12,443 nt of DNA from Actinomycetota bacterium (GCA_019234175.1 JAFALP010000283.1:1-12443), one strand, 5' to 3'; shown: positions 1 to 7,002, counted from the first letter of the stretch. A program made the numbers and translations. The notes: generated from the sequence alone by a model not told the origin.

Positions 1-270
1 GAGCCCGGTCTCGACCGCGACGAGCAGCGTCGGGCCCTTGTCGAACGAGAAGCTGCCCGAGAGATACACGAACTGCGAGATCTGGAAGAGCACCTGATCC
101 GCGGACGCGCCGATCTCCTCGTCCGTATACGGAATCGCCACCGTCCCCGTGAACCCACTCGTCGACAGCGGAACCTGATAGCCGCCAGAGCCGAAGCTCG
201 CGACGAAGTTGACGATCGGCGTCGCGCCGACGAGGCCGCCTGCGTACGCCGAGCCCGCCTCGCCCTCGTT
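1..270 (-). repeat. Near-identical direct repeat, copy 1 (partner at 1420-1689)
   Basis: Bases 1-270 align without gaps to 1420-1689 (offset 1,419 bp). I count three mismatches, near 87, 149 and 210. Beyond 270 the two copies stay homologous but diverge clearly, with six mismatches in the next 30 bases. The left end is cut by the window, so identity may extend further. The segment encodes the repeat part around QVLFQISQFVYLSGSFSF. Confidence 0.93.
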
Positions 271-3200
271 CACGCGGATCTGGATGCCCGTCGCCGACGC
301 GGTCACGTCCGGGATGCCGTAGATGCCGGCCGCGGTCGCGCTCGCCGTCAACGCGTAGAAGCGAAGGTTGGCGTTGTCGAGGAGGACCGCCAGCGGCGCC
401 TCACCCAGGATCGACGCCTCCTGCATGAGGACGAGCCCGAGGTTGACGTTGCTCATCAGCATCCCGATCCCGTTCGCGTTCTGGAGATCGGAGACCGTGA
501 GCGTGCCGTTCGGGCCCGTCGGCGTCAGGCCGGTGGAGTAGCCGACGAACACGGAGGCGCTGCCGATGCCGATGTTGATCGTGTCCACCGGCAGGTTCCA
601 GAGCATCGACCCGTCGGACTTGACGGCGAGCGTATGGCCGCCGGGATCCGTGTCGGAGCGCGTGACGCCGACGAACTCTCCGGTTGCGAGCGCGCCGCCG
701 ATGCCGGTGGCGACGTCGACCCACTGCTCCTGGCCTTCACTGAAGTTGAAGCTGCCGGAGATGTAGACGAAGCCGCCGATCTGCAACAGGACGTTGTCGG
801 CCGAGACCTCGACGATCGAGTCGGCGTAGTCGAGCGTCACGGGCGGATGCGCGCCGGAGGTGTCGGTTGGGATCTGGAGGCCGCCCGTGGACGGGAAGCT
901 GTCCTGATAGTTGACGACCGGCGATTCGCCGAAGAGGTCGCTGACCCAGACGCCGGCGGCATTGCCCTCGTTGACCTGAACCTCGAGGTTCGTCGACGAG
1001 AGCGTGATGTCGGGGATCCCGACGAGGGCGACGTTGCCGGCGGTTGCCTTCAGTGAGAGGAAGTTGAACTCGGCCGCGGACACGGCGGCGGCGGCGACGG
1101 AGGACGCGATGAGAACGTTCGAGAGCGGCGGCGCCCGGAGCAGCGCGAGGCCGATGGCGACGTCGGACATGAACAGGCCGACCGAGCCCTGCGACAGGAG
1201 ACCGGACTTGGAGATGTTGCCGGCGCCGTCGAGCGGAACGCTGCCGTTCGCGTAGCCGACGAAGATGTTGCCGCTGGCGATGCCGACGGTGATCGACCCC
1301 ACCGGGACGTTCCACAACTCGGAGCCGTCGGGCGTGATCGCGAGGCTGCCGTCCGTCGGCGCAGAGGTCGCGGTGCTGATCCCGGTGAAGAGCCCGTTCG
1401 CCGCCGCCTCATCGTGCGTGAGCCCGGTCTCGACCGCGACGAGCAGCGTCGGGCCCTTGTCGAACGAGAAGCTGCCCGAGAGATACACGAACTGCGAGAT
1501 CTGGAACAGCACCTGATCCGCGGACGCGCCGATCTCCTCGTCCGTATACGGAATCGCGACCGTCCCCGTGAACCCACTCGTCGACAGCGGAACCTGATAG
1601 CCGCCAGAGCCGAAGCTCGCGACGAAGTCGACGATCGGCGTCGCGCCGACGAGGCCGCCTGCGTACGCCGAGCCCGCCTCGCCCTCGTTGATTCGGACCT
1701 GGATGCCGGTCGCCGTCGCCGTGACGCCGGGGATGCCAAAGATCCCGGCGGTGGCCGCGCTCGCCGTCAGCGCGTAGAAGCGAAGGTTGGCGTTGTCCAG
1801 GAGCACTGCGAGCGGCGCCTCGTCGAGGATGCCCGCTTCCTTCATGAGCACGAGGCCGATGTTGACGCCGCTCATCAGCATGCCGATGCCGTTCGCGTTC
1901 TGGAGGTCGGCGACGGTGAGCGTGCCGTTCGGGCCCGTCGGCGTCAGGCCGGTCGAGTAGCCGACGAACACGGATGCGTTGCCGATGCCGATGTTGATCG
2001 TGTCCACCGGCAGGTTCCAGATCATCGAACCGTCGGCGTTGTGCCCGAGCGTGTGCCCGCCCGGGTCGGTGTCGTACTCGCTGACGCCGACGAACTCCGT
2101 CGCCGCGACGGCGCCGGCGATGCCGGACGCGACGTCGACCCACTGCTCGTTGCCCCGCGTGAACGCGAAGCTGCCGGACACGTAGACGAAGCCGCCGAGC
2201 CGGAGCAGCACGTTGTCGGCCGAGGCGCCGACGACGCCGCCGCTGAAGTTCAGCCCGATGGTGTCGCCGGACGTGTCGTCCGGAACGAGGAGGCCGCCGG
2301 CGCCGAAGGTGGAGACGAAGTCGGCGGTCGGCGTGCCGGGCCACAGCGAGCCGGCGGACCCGTCGTTGTAGTCGACCTCGAAGTTCGTCGCGGAGAGCGT
2401 GATGTCCGGGATGCCGACGAGCCCGACCGAGTCGCCGGTCGTCCGCAGCGCCGTGAACTTCATGCCGGACGCGTACAGCGCGGGCGACTGCGCGAGGACG
2501 GCGAGCGGAAAGTCCGACCGCATGAGCGCGAGCCCGAGGTCGCCGCCGGAGAGATAGAGGCCGACGGCGTTCGCCGCGGTGAGCGCGTTGGAGTCGAGCG
2601 TGTGCGTGGCCGGATCGAGCGCGAGCCCGTTCGCGTAGCCGGCGAAGACGTTGACGTTGCCGAGCCCGAGCTCGAGCGTGTCGACCGGGACGTTCCAGAT
2701 CTCGGAGCCGTCGGCCGTCACGGCGAGCTCTCCCCCACCCGGGTTCGTCGCGCTCATCGGAAGCGAGCCGAACACGAGCGCTTCCTCGGCGGAGACGAGG
2801 CTGAGGCCCGTGCTCACGTCGACGGTGGTGACGGCGCCCTTGCTGAAGCTGAAGCCGCCGTCGATGTACACGAAGCTCCCGATCGTGAGGAGGATCTGGT
2901 CGGCGGACGCGCTCACGAGGTCGCCCGACGCGTGCAGCGTGATCGGCGGATTCGTCCCGGTCTGAATCGTGTAGCCGCTCGGCCCGAAGGTGTCGGCGAA
3001 GTCGACGGCGACCGTCGCGCTGCCGAACGCCCAGGTGCCGCCGCCGTTGACCTCGACGTCGACGCGGGCCGCGCTCAGCGTGACGCCGGGGACGCCGAGG
3101 ATGGCGACGTCGCCGGCGGTGGCGCGGAGCGAATAGAAGACCGGGTGGAACGCGTCGAGGACGAGGTTCCCCGTCGTGAACGCCGACATGAGGACGATGC

Positions 3201-5898
3201 CGACGTTGACGCCGGTGGCGAACAGGCCGACGGCGCTCGAGGGGACGTCGCCCGGCAGCAGCGTCCCGCCGGGGCCGGTCGGCGTCAGGCTCGGGGAGTA
3301 GCCGACGAAGACGCTGATGTTCGAGGCCGACAGCTGCAGCGAGTTCACCGGCAGGTTGCAGATCATCGAGTCGTCGTTCGTGAGCGCGAGGCTCGACGTG
3401 GCGCCGCAGTCGGCGACGTGCGAGAGCGCCAGGCTCAGGCCGGGCGCGTCGCTGAGGATGGTCGCCGTGTTGAGCCCGGTCTGCGCGTCGATGATCGAGC
3501 CGAGGCTGACGCCGATGGTGAACGTGCCGGCGAGGTAGACGAAGCTCGAGACCTGGATGGTGAAGTTCGTCGACGCGGCGACGATGCCCGTGCTGAAGTC
3601 CAGCGACGTGCCGCCCGCGGCGATCGGCGCCGGAGACGTGTCGAGGTACGTGTGGCCGGAGCCGGTGTCCACCTGCACGGTCAGGGTCGAGAGGCCGGCG
3701 GTGAGCGAGAGCCCGAGGCCGACGAACGCCGGATTCGCGATCGTCCCCTGGAAGAGATCCCACGCGTGCGCGCCGTCGGTGACGACGGCGAGCCCGAACG
3801 AGCTGATCGCGCCCTGCAGCCCGAGCGGGTTCGAGAGCGCGTTGACGCCGACGAGGCCGGTGCCGCTCGAGCCGGAGACGGTGAGGACGTTGCCGGCGTT
3901 CACGGTGCCGCTGGACGAGCCGCCGTACGTGCCGGTGAACGACGTCTGCGAGAAGCCGTACGAGCCGCTCACCTGGACGAAGCCGGCGACGCCGACCGTG
4001 AGCGTGCCGCCGCCGGAGTCGACGGTTCCGGTCAGCGCGCCGTTCGGCTCGAACGTGAACGTGTCGGCCTGCGTCGGCGCGCCGACGAGGTTCTCGACCC
4101 CGGTGAAGGAGACGGTCGGGCCGGCGTTCCACGCGTAGGTCCCCGCGTTCACCCCGGTGATGTCCCACGTCCCGGCGACGTCCGGCGAGGTGAACGTGTC
4201 GGATCCCGCTCCGCCGACGACGGTGATGAGCCCGGTGTACAGCGAATGGATGTCGCCGAGGACGAGGTTGTCGCCGAGTGAGCCGAGGTTGATCGTCAGC
4301 GACCCGGTCGGGGCCGCGAACGAGGTCGACTCGAAGGTCCCGCCGCTGCTCAGCTGGAGGTGGCTCGGATCTCCCGGGTCGACGCCGAGCGTCGCCGTGT
4401 TCGGCGAGCTCGAGGGCAGGTTGAAGGAGACGTCCGTGGTGGTGCCCGTGTTCGTGATCGGCTCGAGCCCGGCGTAGTTGATGACGTTCCCGTCCAGCGT
4501 CAGCGTCCCCGAGCTGCCGTTCGTCGGGTCGGAGACGATCGAGCTCCAGGTGCCGTCGAGGACGAGCGTGTCGTAGCCCCCGGGGCCGCCGTCGAGCCCG
4601 CCCGTGAGCGAGCCGTTCTGATCGAGGACGAACGTGTCCTGGTTGTCGGCCGCGCCTATGAGGTCGCCGACGCCGGCGAAGCCGAGGCCGGAGACGGTGC
4701 CGGTGTTGGCCCCGCTGATCGTCCACGTCGTGTTCGCCGACGGGCCGTCGAGCGTGTCGTTGCCGCCGCCGGAGATCGAGCCGACGTTCGTCGCCTGCAG
4801 CCCGACGCCGCCGCCGCTCGCGGACACGCTGCTGCCGTCGTAGCTCCACGTCGAGGTCGACCCGCCGGTGACGGCGACGGACGACGTCGAGCTCCCGCCC
4901 GCGTACGAGACGGGTACCGGGATCGACCCGCCGCCGAGGTCGACGTTCAGCGCGGCGCCGCCGGTGATGGTGAGTCCGCTCACGTCCGCGAGCGGCTGCG
5001 TCTTCGCGACGCCGTCGACGGTGACGACGAGATTCGTCCCCTGCACGGAGACGGAGACGGAAGAGGCGGTGGGGTCGAGCGTGAGCGTCCACGGCGACGG
5101 TGTGGGCGGCGGTGCGCTCGGCGGCGTCACCGGAGGAGGCGTCGGCGCGCCGGAGGTGTCGGGCGGCGGCGGGCTGCTCGTCGTCGTCGTCGTGTCGGGC
5201 GTCGACGACGCCGTCGTGGTCGTGTCAGGCGTGGAGGAGGTGGTGGTGGTGCTCGGGTCCGGCGTGGTCGGCGTCGTCGTCGTCGGATCGGTGGGGGTCG
5301 TACCGCCGCTCGGATCGGTGGGCGTCGTCGGCGGCGTGGTCGTCGGATCGGCCGGCGGATCCGACGCGGGCGTCGAGTTGTCGTCCGCGACGGACTGCAC
5401 CTGCAGCGACGACGTCTGCGACGGAGGCGGAGGCGTCGCGGGGGTCGTGGTCGTCGCCGGGGTCGAGGCGGGCGGCGTCGTCGGCGCCGGCGTCGCCGTC
5501 TGCGGAAGCCCTTCGGGAACGCCGATCTCCTGGGTGACGACGGGGGCCGTCGCGAAGGGATCCTTCGGCGCGGTCGCGTTCTTCGCGATCGGGACGTTCG
5601 TGTGGCGGTCGGTGATGACCGGAATGCGGACGGTGCGCCTCGTCGCCGGGCGCGTGGCGACGGTGTGCATGGGGGTGACGGGAACGACGGGGGCCTTCGG
5701 TGCCGCGTGCAGCTTCGGCACCGTGAACTTCGCGAAGTTCAGCGCGGGAAGCTTGAGCCCCGGGATCTCGGACGCGGGCGAGGGAAGCCGCAGCGCCTGG
5801 ATCGTGGGCGATGCGTAGAGGAAGGCAAGGAGGACGAGCGAGAAGAGCGCCAGCCAGAACTGGAACGGGCGTTGCTGCGCACGCCGGGGGACATGCAG
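1..5898 (-). CDS. Giant repeat-rich exported surface protein, adhesin-like (C-terminus beyond window)
   Basis: I do not recognise a named family. The minus frame with codons at 1-3, 4-6 and so on has no stop from 5949 to 1; a TAA lies at 5950-5952. Numbering from a CTG at 5896-5898, about 1,966 residues are visible: basic n-region (PRRAQQR, 4-10), hydrophobic helix about 12-29 (FQFWLALFSLVLLAFLYA) with a possible cleavage site after Ala-Ser-Pro-Thr-Ile-Gln-Ala, Pro/Thr-rich linker about 133-268, Gly/Ser/Thr/Asp/Asn-rich beta-type region about 269-770, then tandem repeats to the left edge. Recurrent motifs are FVYLSGSF, WNLPVDT and VFVGYSTGL. The region near +4,470 (NYAGLEPI) resembles stretches I associate with very large secreted planctomycete-type repeat proteins; this is recollection, not a search. 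Other long frames here are Arg-rich shadows. No ATG/GTG/TTG precedes the helix; the first canonical start is GTG at 5719-5721, which would delete the export signal. The true start is therefore uncertain. Surface location is inferred from composition. Confidence 0.82.
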   Translation of the reverse strand, partial: MHVPRRAQQRPFQFWLALFSLVLLAFLYASPTIQALRLPSPASEIPGLKLPALNFAKFTVPKLHAAPKAPVVPVTPMHTVATRPATRRTVRIPVITDRHTNVPIAKNATAPKDPFATAPVVTQEIGVPEGLPQTATPAPTTPPASTPATTTTPATPPPPSQTSSLQVQSVADDNSTPASDPPADPTTTPPTTPTDPSGGTTPTDPTTTTPTTPDPSTTTTSSTPDTTTTASSTPDTTTTTSSPPPPDTSGAPTPPPVTPPSAPPPTPSPWTLTLDPTASSVSVSVQGTNLVVTVDGVAKTQPLADVSGLTITGGAALNVDLGGGSIPVPVSYAGGSSTSSVAVTGGSTSTWSYDGSSVSASGGGVGLQATNVGSISGGGNDTLDGPSANTTWTISGANTGTVSGLGFAGVGDLIGAADNQDTFVLDQNGSLTGGLDGGPGGYDTLVLDGTWSSIVSDPTNGSSGTLTLDGNVINYAGLEPITNTGTTTDVSFNLPSSSPNTATLGVDPGDPSHLQLSSGGTFESTSFAAPTGSLTINLGSLGDNLVLGDIHSLYTGLITVVGGAGSDTFTSPDVAGTWDITGVNAGTYAWNAGPTVSFTGVENLVGAPTQADTFTFEPNGALTGTVDSGGGTLTVGVAGFVQVSGSYGFSQTSFTGTYGGSSSGTVNAGNVLTVSGSSGTGLVGVNALSNPLGLQGAISSFGLAVVTDGAHAWDLFQGTIANPAFVGLGLSLTAGLSTLTVQVDTGSGHTYLDTSPAPIAAGGTSLDFSTGIVAASTNFTIQVSSFVYLAGTFTIGVSLGSIIDAQTGLNTATILSDAPGLSLALSHVADCGATSSLALTNDDSMICNLPVNSLQLSASNISVFVGYSPSLTPTGPGGTLLPGDVPSSAVGLFATGVNVGIVLMSAFTTGNLVLDAFHPVFYSLRATAGDVAILGVPGVTLSAARVDVEVNGGGTWAFGSATVAVDFADTFGPSGYTIQTGTNPPITLHASGDLVSASADQILLTIGSFVYIDGGFSFSKGAVTTVDVSTGLSLVSAEEALVFGSLPMSATNPGGGELAVTADGSEIWNVPVDTLELGLGNVNVFAGYANGLALDPATHTLDSNALTAANAVGLYLSGGDLGLALMRSDFPLAVLAQSPALYASGMKFTALRTTGDSVGLVGIPDITLSATNFEVDYNDGSAGSLWPGTPTADFVSTFGAGGLLVPDDTSGDTIGLNFSGGVVGASADNVLLRLGGFVYVSGSFAFTRGNEQWVDVASGIAGAVAATEFVGVSEYDTDPGGHTLGHNADGSMIWNLPVDTINIGIGNASVFVGYSTGLTPTGPNGTLTVADLQNANGIGMLMSGVNIGLVLMKEAGILDEAPLAVLLDNANLRFYALTASAATAGIFGIPGVTATATGIQVRINEGEAGSAYAGGLVGATPIVDFVASFGSGGYQVPLSTSGFTGTVAIPYTDEEIGASADQVLFQISQFVYLSGSFSFDKGPTLLVAVETGLTHDEAAANGLFTGISTATSAPTDGSLAITPDGSELWNVPVGSITVGIASGNIFVGYANGSVPLDGAGNISKSGLLSQGSVGLFMSDVAIGLALLRAPPLSNVLIASSVAAAAVSAAEFNFLSLKATAGNVALVGIPDITLSSTNLEVQVNEGNAAGVWVSDLFGESPVVNYQDSFPSTGGLQIPTDTSGAHPPVTLDYADSIVEVSADNVLLQIGGFVYISGSFNFSEGQEQWVDVATGIGGALATGEFVGVTRSDTDPGGHTLAVKSDGSMLWNLPVDTINIGIGSASVFVGYSTGLTPTGPNGTLTVSDLQNANGIGMLMSNVNLGLVLMQEASILGEAPLAVLLDNANLRFYALTASATAAGIYGIPDVTASATGIQIRVNEGEAGSAYAGGLVGATPIVNFVASFGSGGYQVPLSTSGFTGTVAIPYTDEEIGASADQVLFQISQFVYLSGSFSFDKGPTLLVAVETGL
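1420..1689 (-). repeat. Near-identical direct repeat, copy 2 (partner at 1-270)
   Basis: This is the second copy of the 270-bp segment, in the same frame of the giant gene and exactly 1,419 bp (473 codons) away. Its codon choice differs slightly from the rest of the gene: it uses TAT, ATT, GTT, GAT, AGT and GGG where neighbouring repeats use mostly TAC, ATC, GTC, GAC, AGC and GGC. This is consistent with recent copying of one unit. Confidence 0.93.
5093..5501 (-). repeat. Pro/Thr-rich linker coded by trinucleotide-rich repeats
   Basis: Within the giant gene this stretch encodes short imperfect repeats dominated by Thr, Pro, Ser and Asp, such as PTDPSGGTTPTDPTTTTPT and STPDTTTT. On the DNA there are runs of TCG/CGT triplets near 5178-5195 and 5265-5285 and a repeated GGATCGGTGGG core. 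Such linkers commonly act as extended, possibly glycosylated stalks that hold a surface domain away from the envelope; that role is inferred. Confidence 0.8.
5886..5890 (-). other. G5/C5 homopolymer, suspected frame-shifting indel at the start of the giant gene
   Basis: On the minus strand an ATG at 5894-5892 is followed by T and five C. As written it reads out of frame with the giant gene. One additional C would make it read M-S-P-R-R-A-Q-Q-R-P-F-Q-F-W, joining directly to the hydrophobic helix and giving a textbook signal sequence. As written, the giant frame lacks any canonical start here. The cause could be an assembly or sequencing error, a real mutation, or slipped-strand variation. Confidence 0.55.
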
Positions 5899-6001
5899 TC
5901 CGACGGGTCGAACGATCGTTGCCGCAGATGCGGACGTACCAACGCCCCCTTAGCCCTCGTGCACAACTGACGGTCACCCATGCGGCGCTTGCGGACGCCG
6001 C
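5899..6001 (-). promoter_or_regulatory. Predicted structured 5' leader of the giant gene
   Basis: Between the predicted start of transcription and the coding start lie three small symmetric elements: an inverted repeat GCGGCG/CGCCGC with an 8-nt loop at 5982-6001, a perfect 10-bp palindrome AACGATCGTT at 5911-5920, and a compact hairpin CCGCAGATGCGG at 5922-5933. A purine-rich AAGGGGG lies at 5945-5951 (minus). I compared it from memory with c-di-GMP and c-di-AMP riboswitch cores and saw no match. Its function is unknown. Confidence 0.3.
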
Positions 6002-6007
6002 CCGGCG

Positions 6008-6036
6008 ACGATATGCCCTTTTTGGGGGGTCTTCAA
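6008..6036 (-). promoter_or_regulatory. Putative sigma70-type promoter for the giant gene
   Basis: On the minus strand TTGAAG (6036-6031, 4 of 6 matches to TTGACA) is followed after exactly 17 bp by TATCGT (6013-6008, 4 of 6 matches to TATAAT). Transcription would start near 6001, leaving a leader of about 107 nt before the suspected ATG at 5894. The spacer holds an AT-rich patch that stands out from the GC-rich surroundings. Confidence 0.42.
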
Positions 6037-6091
6037 GAGGTTCGCGATCGATTTCCCTCCGCGAAACGGTGCATTCACCTGTTCGAGGTAT

Positions 6092-6892
6092 TCAGTGCAG
6101 GCCGGATTCGACCTTGATCAGCTCGCGCTGCACCTGCTCGCCGAGCGCGTTCACCCGGTCGACCTGCGCGTCGTAGGCGCGCACCGCGGCGATCTGCGCG
6201 CGCTGCGCCGAGATGCTCTGGCTGCTGACGCCGAGGCGGCCGAGCTGCTCGACGAGGGCGTGCGCCTCGGTCGTCTTCTTCGCCCGCACGGCGGCGGCGA
6301 GCCGGATCGCCGTCGAGCGCGAGCCGCCCAGCGCGTGCAGCTGCGCCTCGTACTCGGGCCGGATGATCGGCGGCGGCGTCAGCGCGCGCAGCGCCGCCAG
6401 CGGCGCCTTCAACCCTTGCGCATACGCGTCCAGCGCGGCGACCTCCGTCGGCACCGTCTTGGCGGCGTGCGCTGCGGCGCGGAAGGCGTTGCTCACGGGA
6501 GCGACCCGCGCGAGGTCGGCGCGGAACGCCGGCAGGAAGACCGCCGTGAGACGGATCTGGTGGGCGAGCGACTCCTCCTCCGCCACGAGCTTCGCCAGCA
6601 GGACCGCGACCGGCCTCGCGGCGGCGGGCGGGTGCAGTGCGGCGAGGCGCACGCGCAGCGTGTGGATCGTGCGCTCGTCCTGTGCGAGCTTCGGCGCGAG
6701 CTTTTCCAGATGCGACGTCGTCGTGAAGTCGCGGTTCGTGTTCGCCACCTGCGCGAGCGGCGCCTGCAGCTGTGTCTCGACGGCGTTCACCTGCTCGACG
6801 TACTTCTTCAGCTGCGCACGCTGTGAGCTGCCGCATCCCGCCGCGACGAGCACGACGAGCGCGCAGAGGAGGAATGAGCCGGCTCGCTTCAA
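6092..6892 (-). CDS. Predicted lipoprotein of unknown function, helical
   Basis: A 266-residue protein. The N-terminus is a classic lipoprotein signal: basic MKRAGS, hydrophobic FLLCALVVLV, then lipobox VAAGC, with Cys20 as predicted lipidation site followed by GSS. It would be anchored on the outer face of the cytoplasmic membrane. The mature part is Ala-, Leu-, Arg- and Gln-rich with little Gly or Pro, suggesting long helices or coiled coil (for example YVEQVNAVETQL and RAQIAAVRAYDAQVDRVNAL). I do not recognise a family. The TTG at 6890-6892 is the only workable start: reading further upstream enters the tRNA, and the next in-frame GTG lies inside the signal peptide. There is no room for a Shine-Dalgarno sequence, since the tRNA 3' end is at 6894. 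It is probably cotranscribed with the tRNA. The giant gene follows about 195 bp downstream and probably has its own promoter. Confidence 0.82.
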   Translation of the reverse strand: MKRAGSFLLCALVVLVAAGCGSSQRAQLKKYVEQVNAVETQLQAPLAQVANTNRDFTTTSHLEKLAPKLAQDERTIHTLRVRLAALHPPAAARPVAVLLAKLVAEEESLAHQIRLTAVFLPAFRADLARVAPVSNAFRAAAHAAKTVPTEVAALDAYAQGLKAPLAALRALTPPPIIRPEYEAQLHALGGSRSTAIRLAAAVRAKKTTEAHALVEQLGRLGVSSQSISAQRAQIAAVRAYDAQVDRVNALGEQVQRELIKVESGLH

Positions 6893-6893
6893 G

Positions 6894-6976
6894 TGCCGGG
6901 GGCGGGACTCGAACCCGCATGCCCGAAGGCACCCGATTTTAAGTCGGGCGCGTCTGACCAGTTCCGCCACCCCGGC
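6894..6976 (-). tRNA. tRNA-Leu (anticodon UAA)
   Basis: An 83-nt class II tRNA read on the minus strand. Acceptor GCCGGGG (6976-6970) pairs with CCCCGGC (6901-6895), and the discriminator A is at 6894. Anticodon stem CCCGA/TCGGG encloses loop CTTAAAA, anticodon TAA. The long variable arm TGCC-TTCG-GGCA identifies Leu/Ser-type tRNAs, and the T arm is GCGGG-TTCGAGT-CCCGC. CCA is not encoded (next bases are C, T, T). This tRNA reads UUA, normally a rare codon in genomes this GC-rich; in Streptomyces the equivalent gene is bldA. Confidence 0.97.
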
Positions 6977-6982
6977 ACGCGG

Positions 6983-6992
6983 AGGGTATCCC
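6983..6992. promoter_or_regulatory. Possible overlapping divergent -10 elements
   Basis: Only 33 bp separate the tRNA 5' end (6976) from the dsbB start (7010). On the minus strand TACCCT (6988-6983) lies seven bases before the tRNA 5' end and fits TAnnnT. On the plus strand TATCCC (6987-6992) is AT-rich for the region. No convincing -35 element was found for either direction. Confidence 0.22.
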
Positions 6993-6998
6993 TGTGGC

Positions 6999-7002
6999 AA
7001 GG
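6999..7002 (+). promoter_or_regulatory. Ribosome binding site AAGG for dsbB-like gene
   Basis: AAGG lies seven bases before the GTG at 7010-7012. It supports that start over an extension into the antisense of the tRNA gene. Confidence 0.5.

Larger units (their letters stand above)
1..3600 (-). repeat. Tandem array of 223-240-residue protein repeats
   Basis: The Tyr codon of the FVY motif recurs in frame at 3535-3537, 2866-2868, 2182-2184, 1483-1485, 763-765 and 64-66. Spacings are 669, 684, 699, 720 and 699 bp (223, 228, 233, 240 and 233 residues). Each unit carries, in order, a segment ending in FVYxSGSFxF, a D-G-S-x-x-W-N-x-P-V block, a VFxGYxxGL block, a GLxLM helix-like segment, and a GIPDITLS-like segment. 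The units nearest the N-terminus are the most diverged. The four nearest the left edge alternate between two types: one ending in FDKGP, the other in xxGNEQWVDV or xEGQEQWVDV. The array continues past base 1. Confidence 0.9.

Noticed and set aside
1..3600. CRISPR array or insertion sequence as the cause of the repeats
   Set aside because: The repeats are 670-720 bp, in frame, diverged and without spacers, terminal inverted repeats or a transposase; they are protein-coding tandem repeats.
1409..5092. A 1,227-codon minus-strand open frame and a 955-codon plus-strand open frame (1414-4281)
   Set aside because: Both are extremely rich in Arg, Asp, Ala and Gly with no hydrophobic core or motif, as expected for shadow frames of a GC-rich gene. 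The other minus frame shows clear protein repeats, balanced composition and a signal helix.
5225..5981. Minus-strand frames starting at ATG 5981-5979 and GTG 5977-5975
   Set aside because: They have canonical starts but give Arg/Ser- and Arg/His-rich sequence without domains. They are most likely out-of-frame readings of the start of the giant gene and its leader.
5982..6001. GC hairpin as an intrinsic terminator for the lipoprotein gene
   Set aside because: No T tract follows on the minus strand, and it lies at the predicted transcription start of the giant gene; a leader element is more likely.
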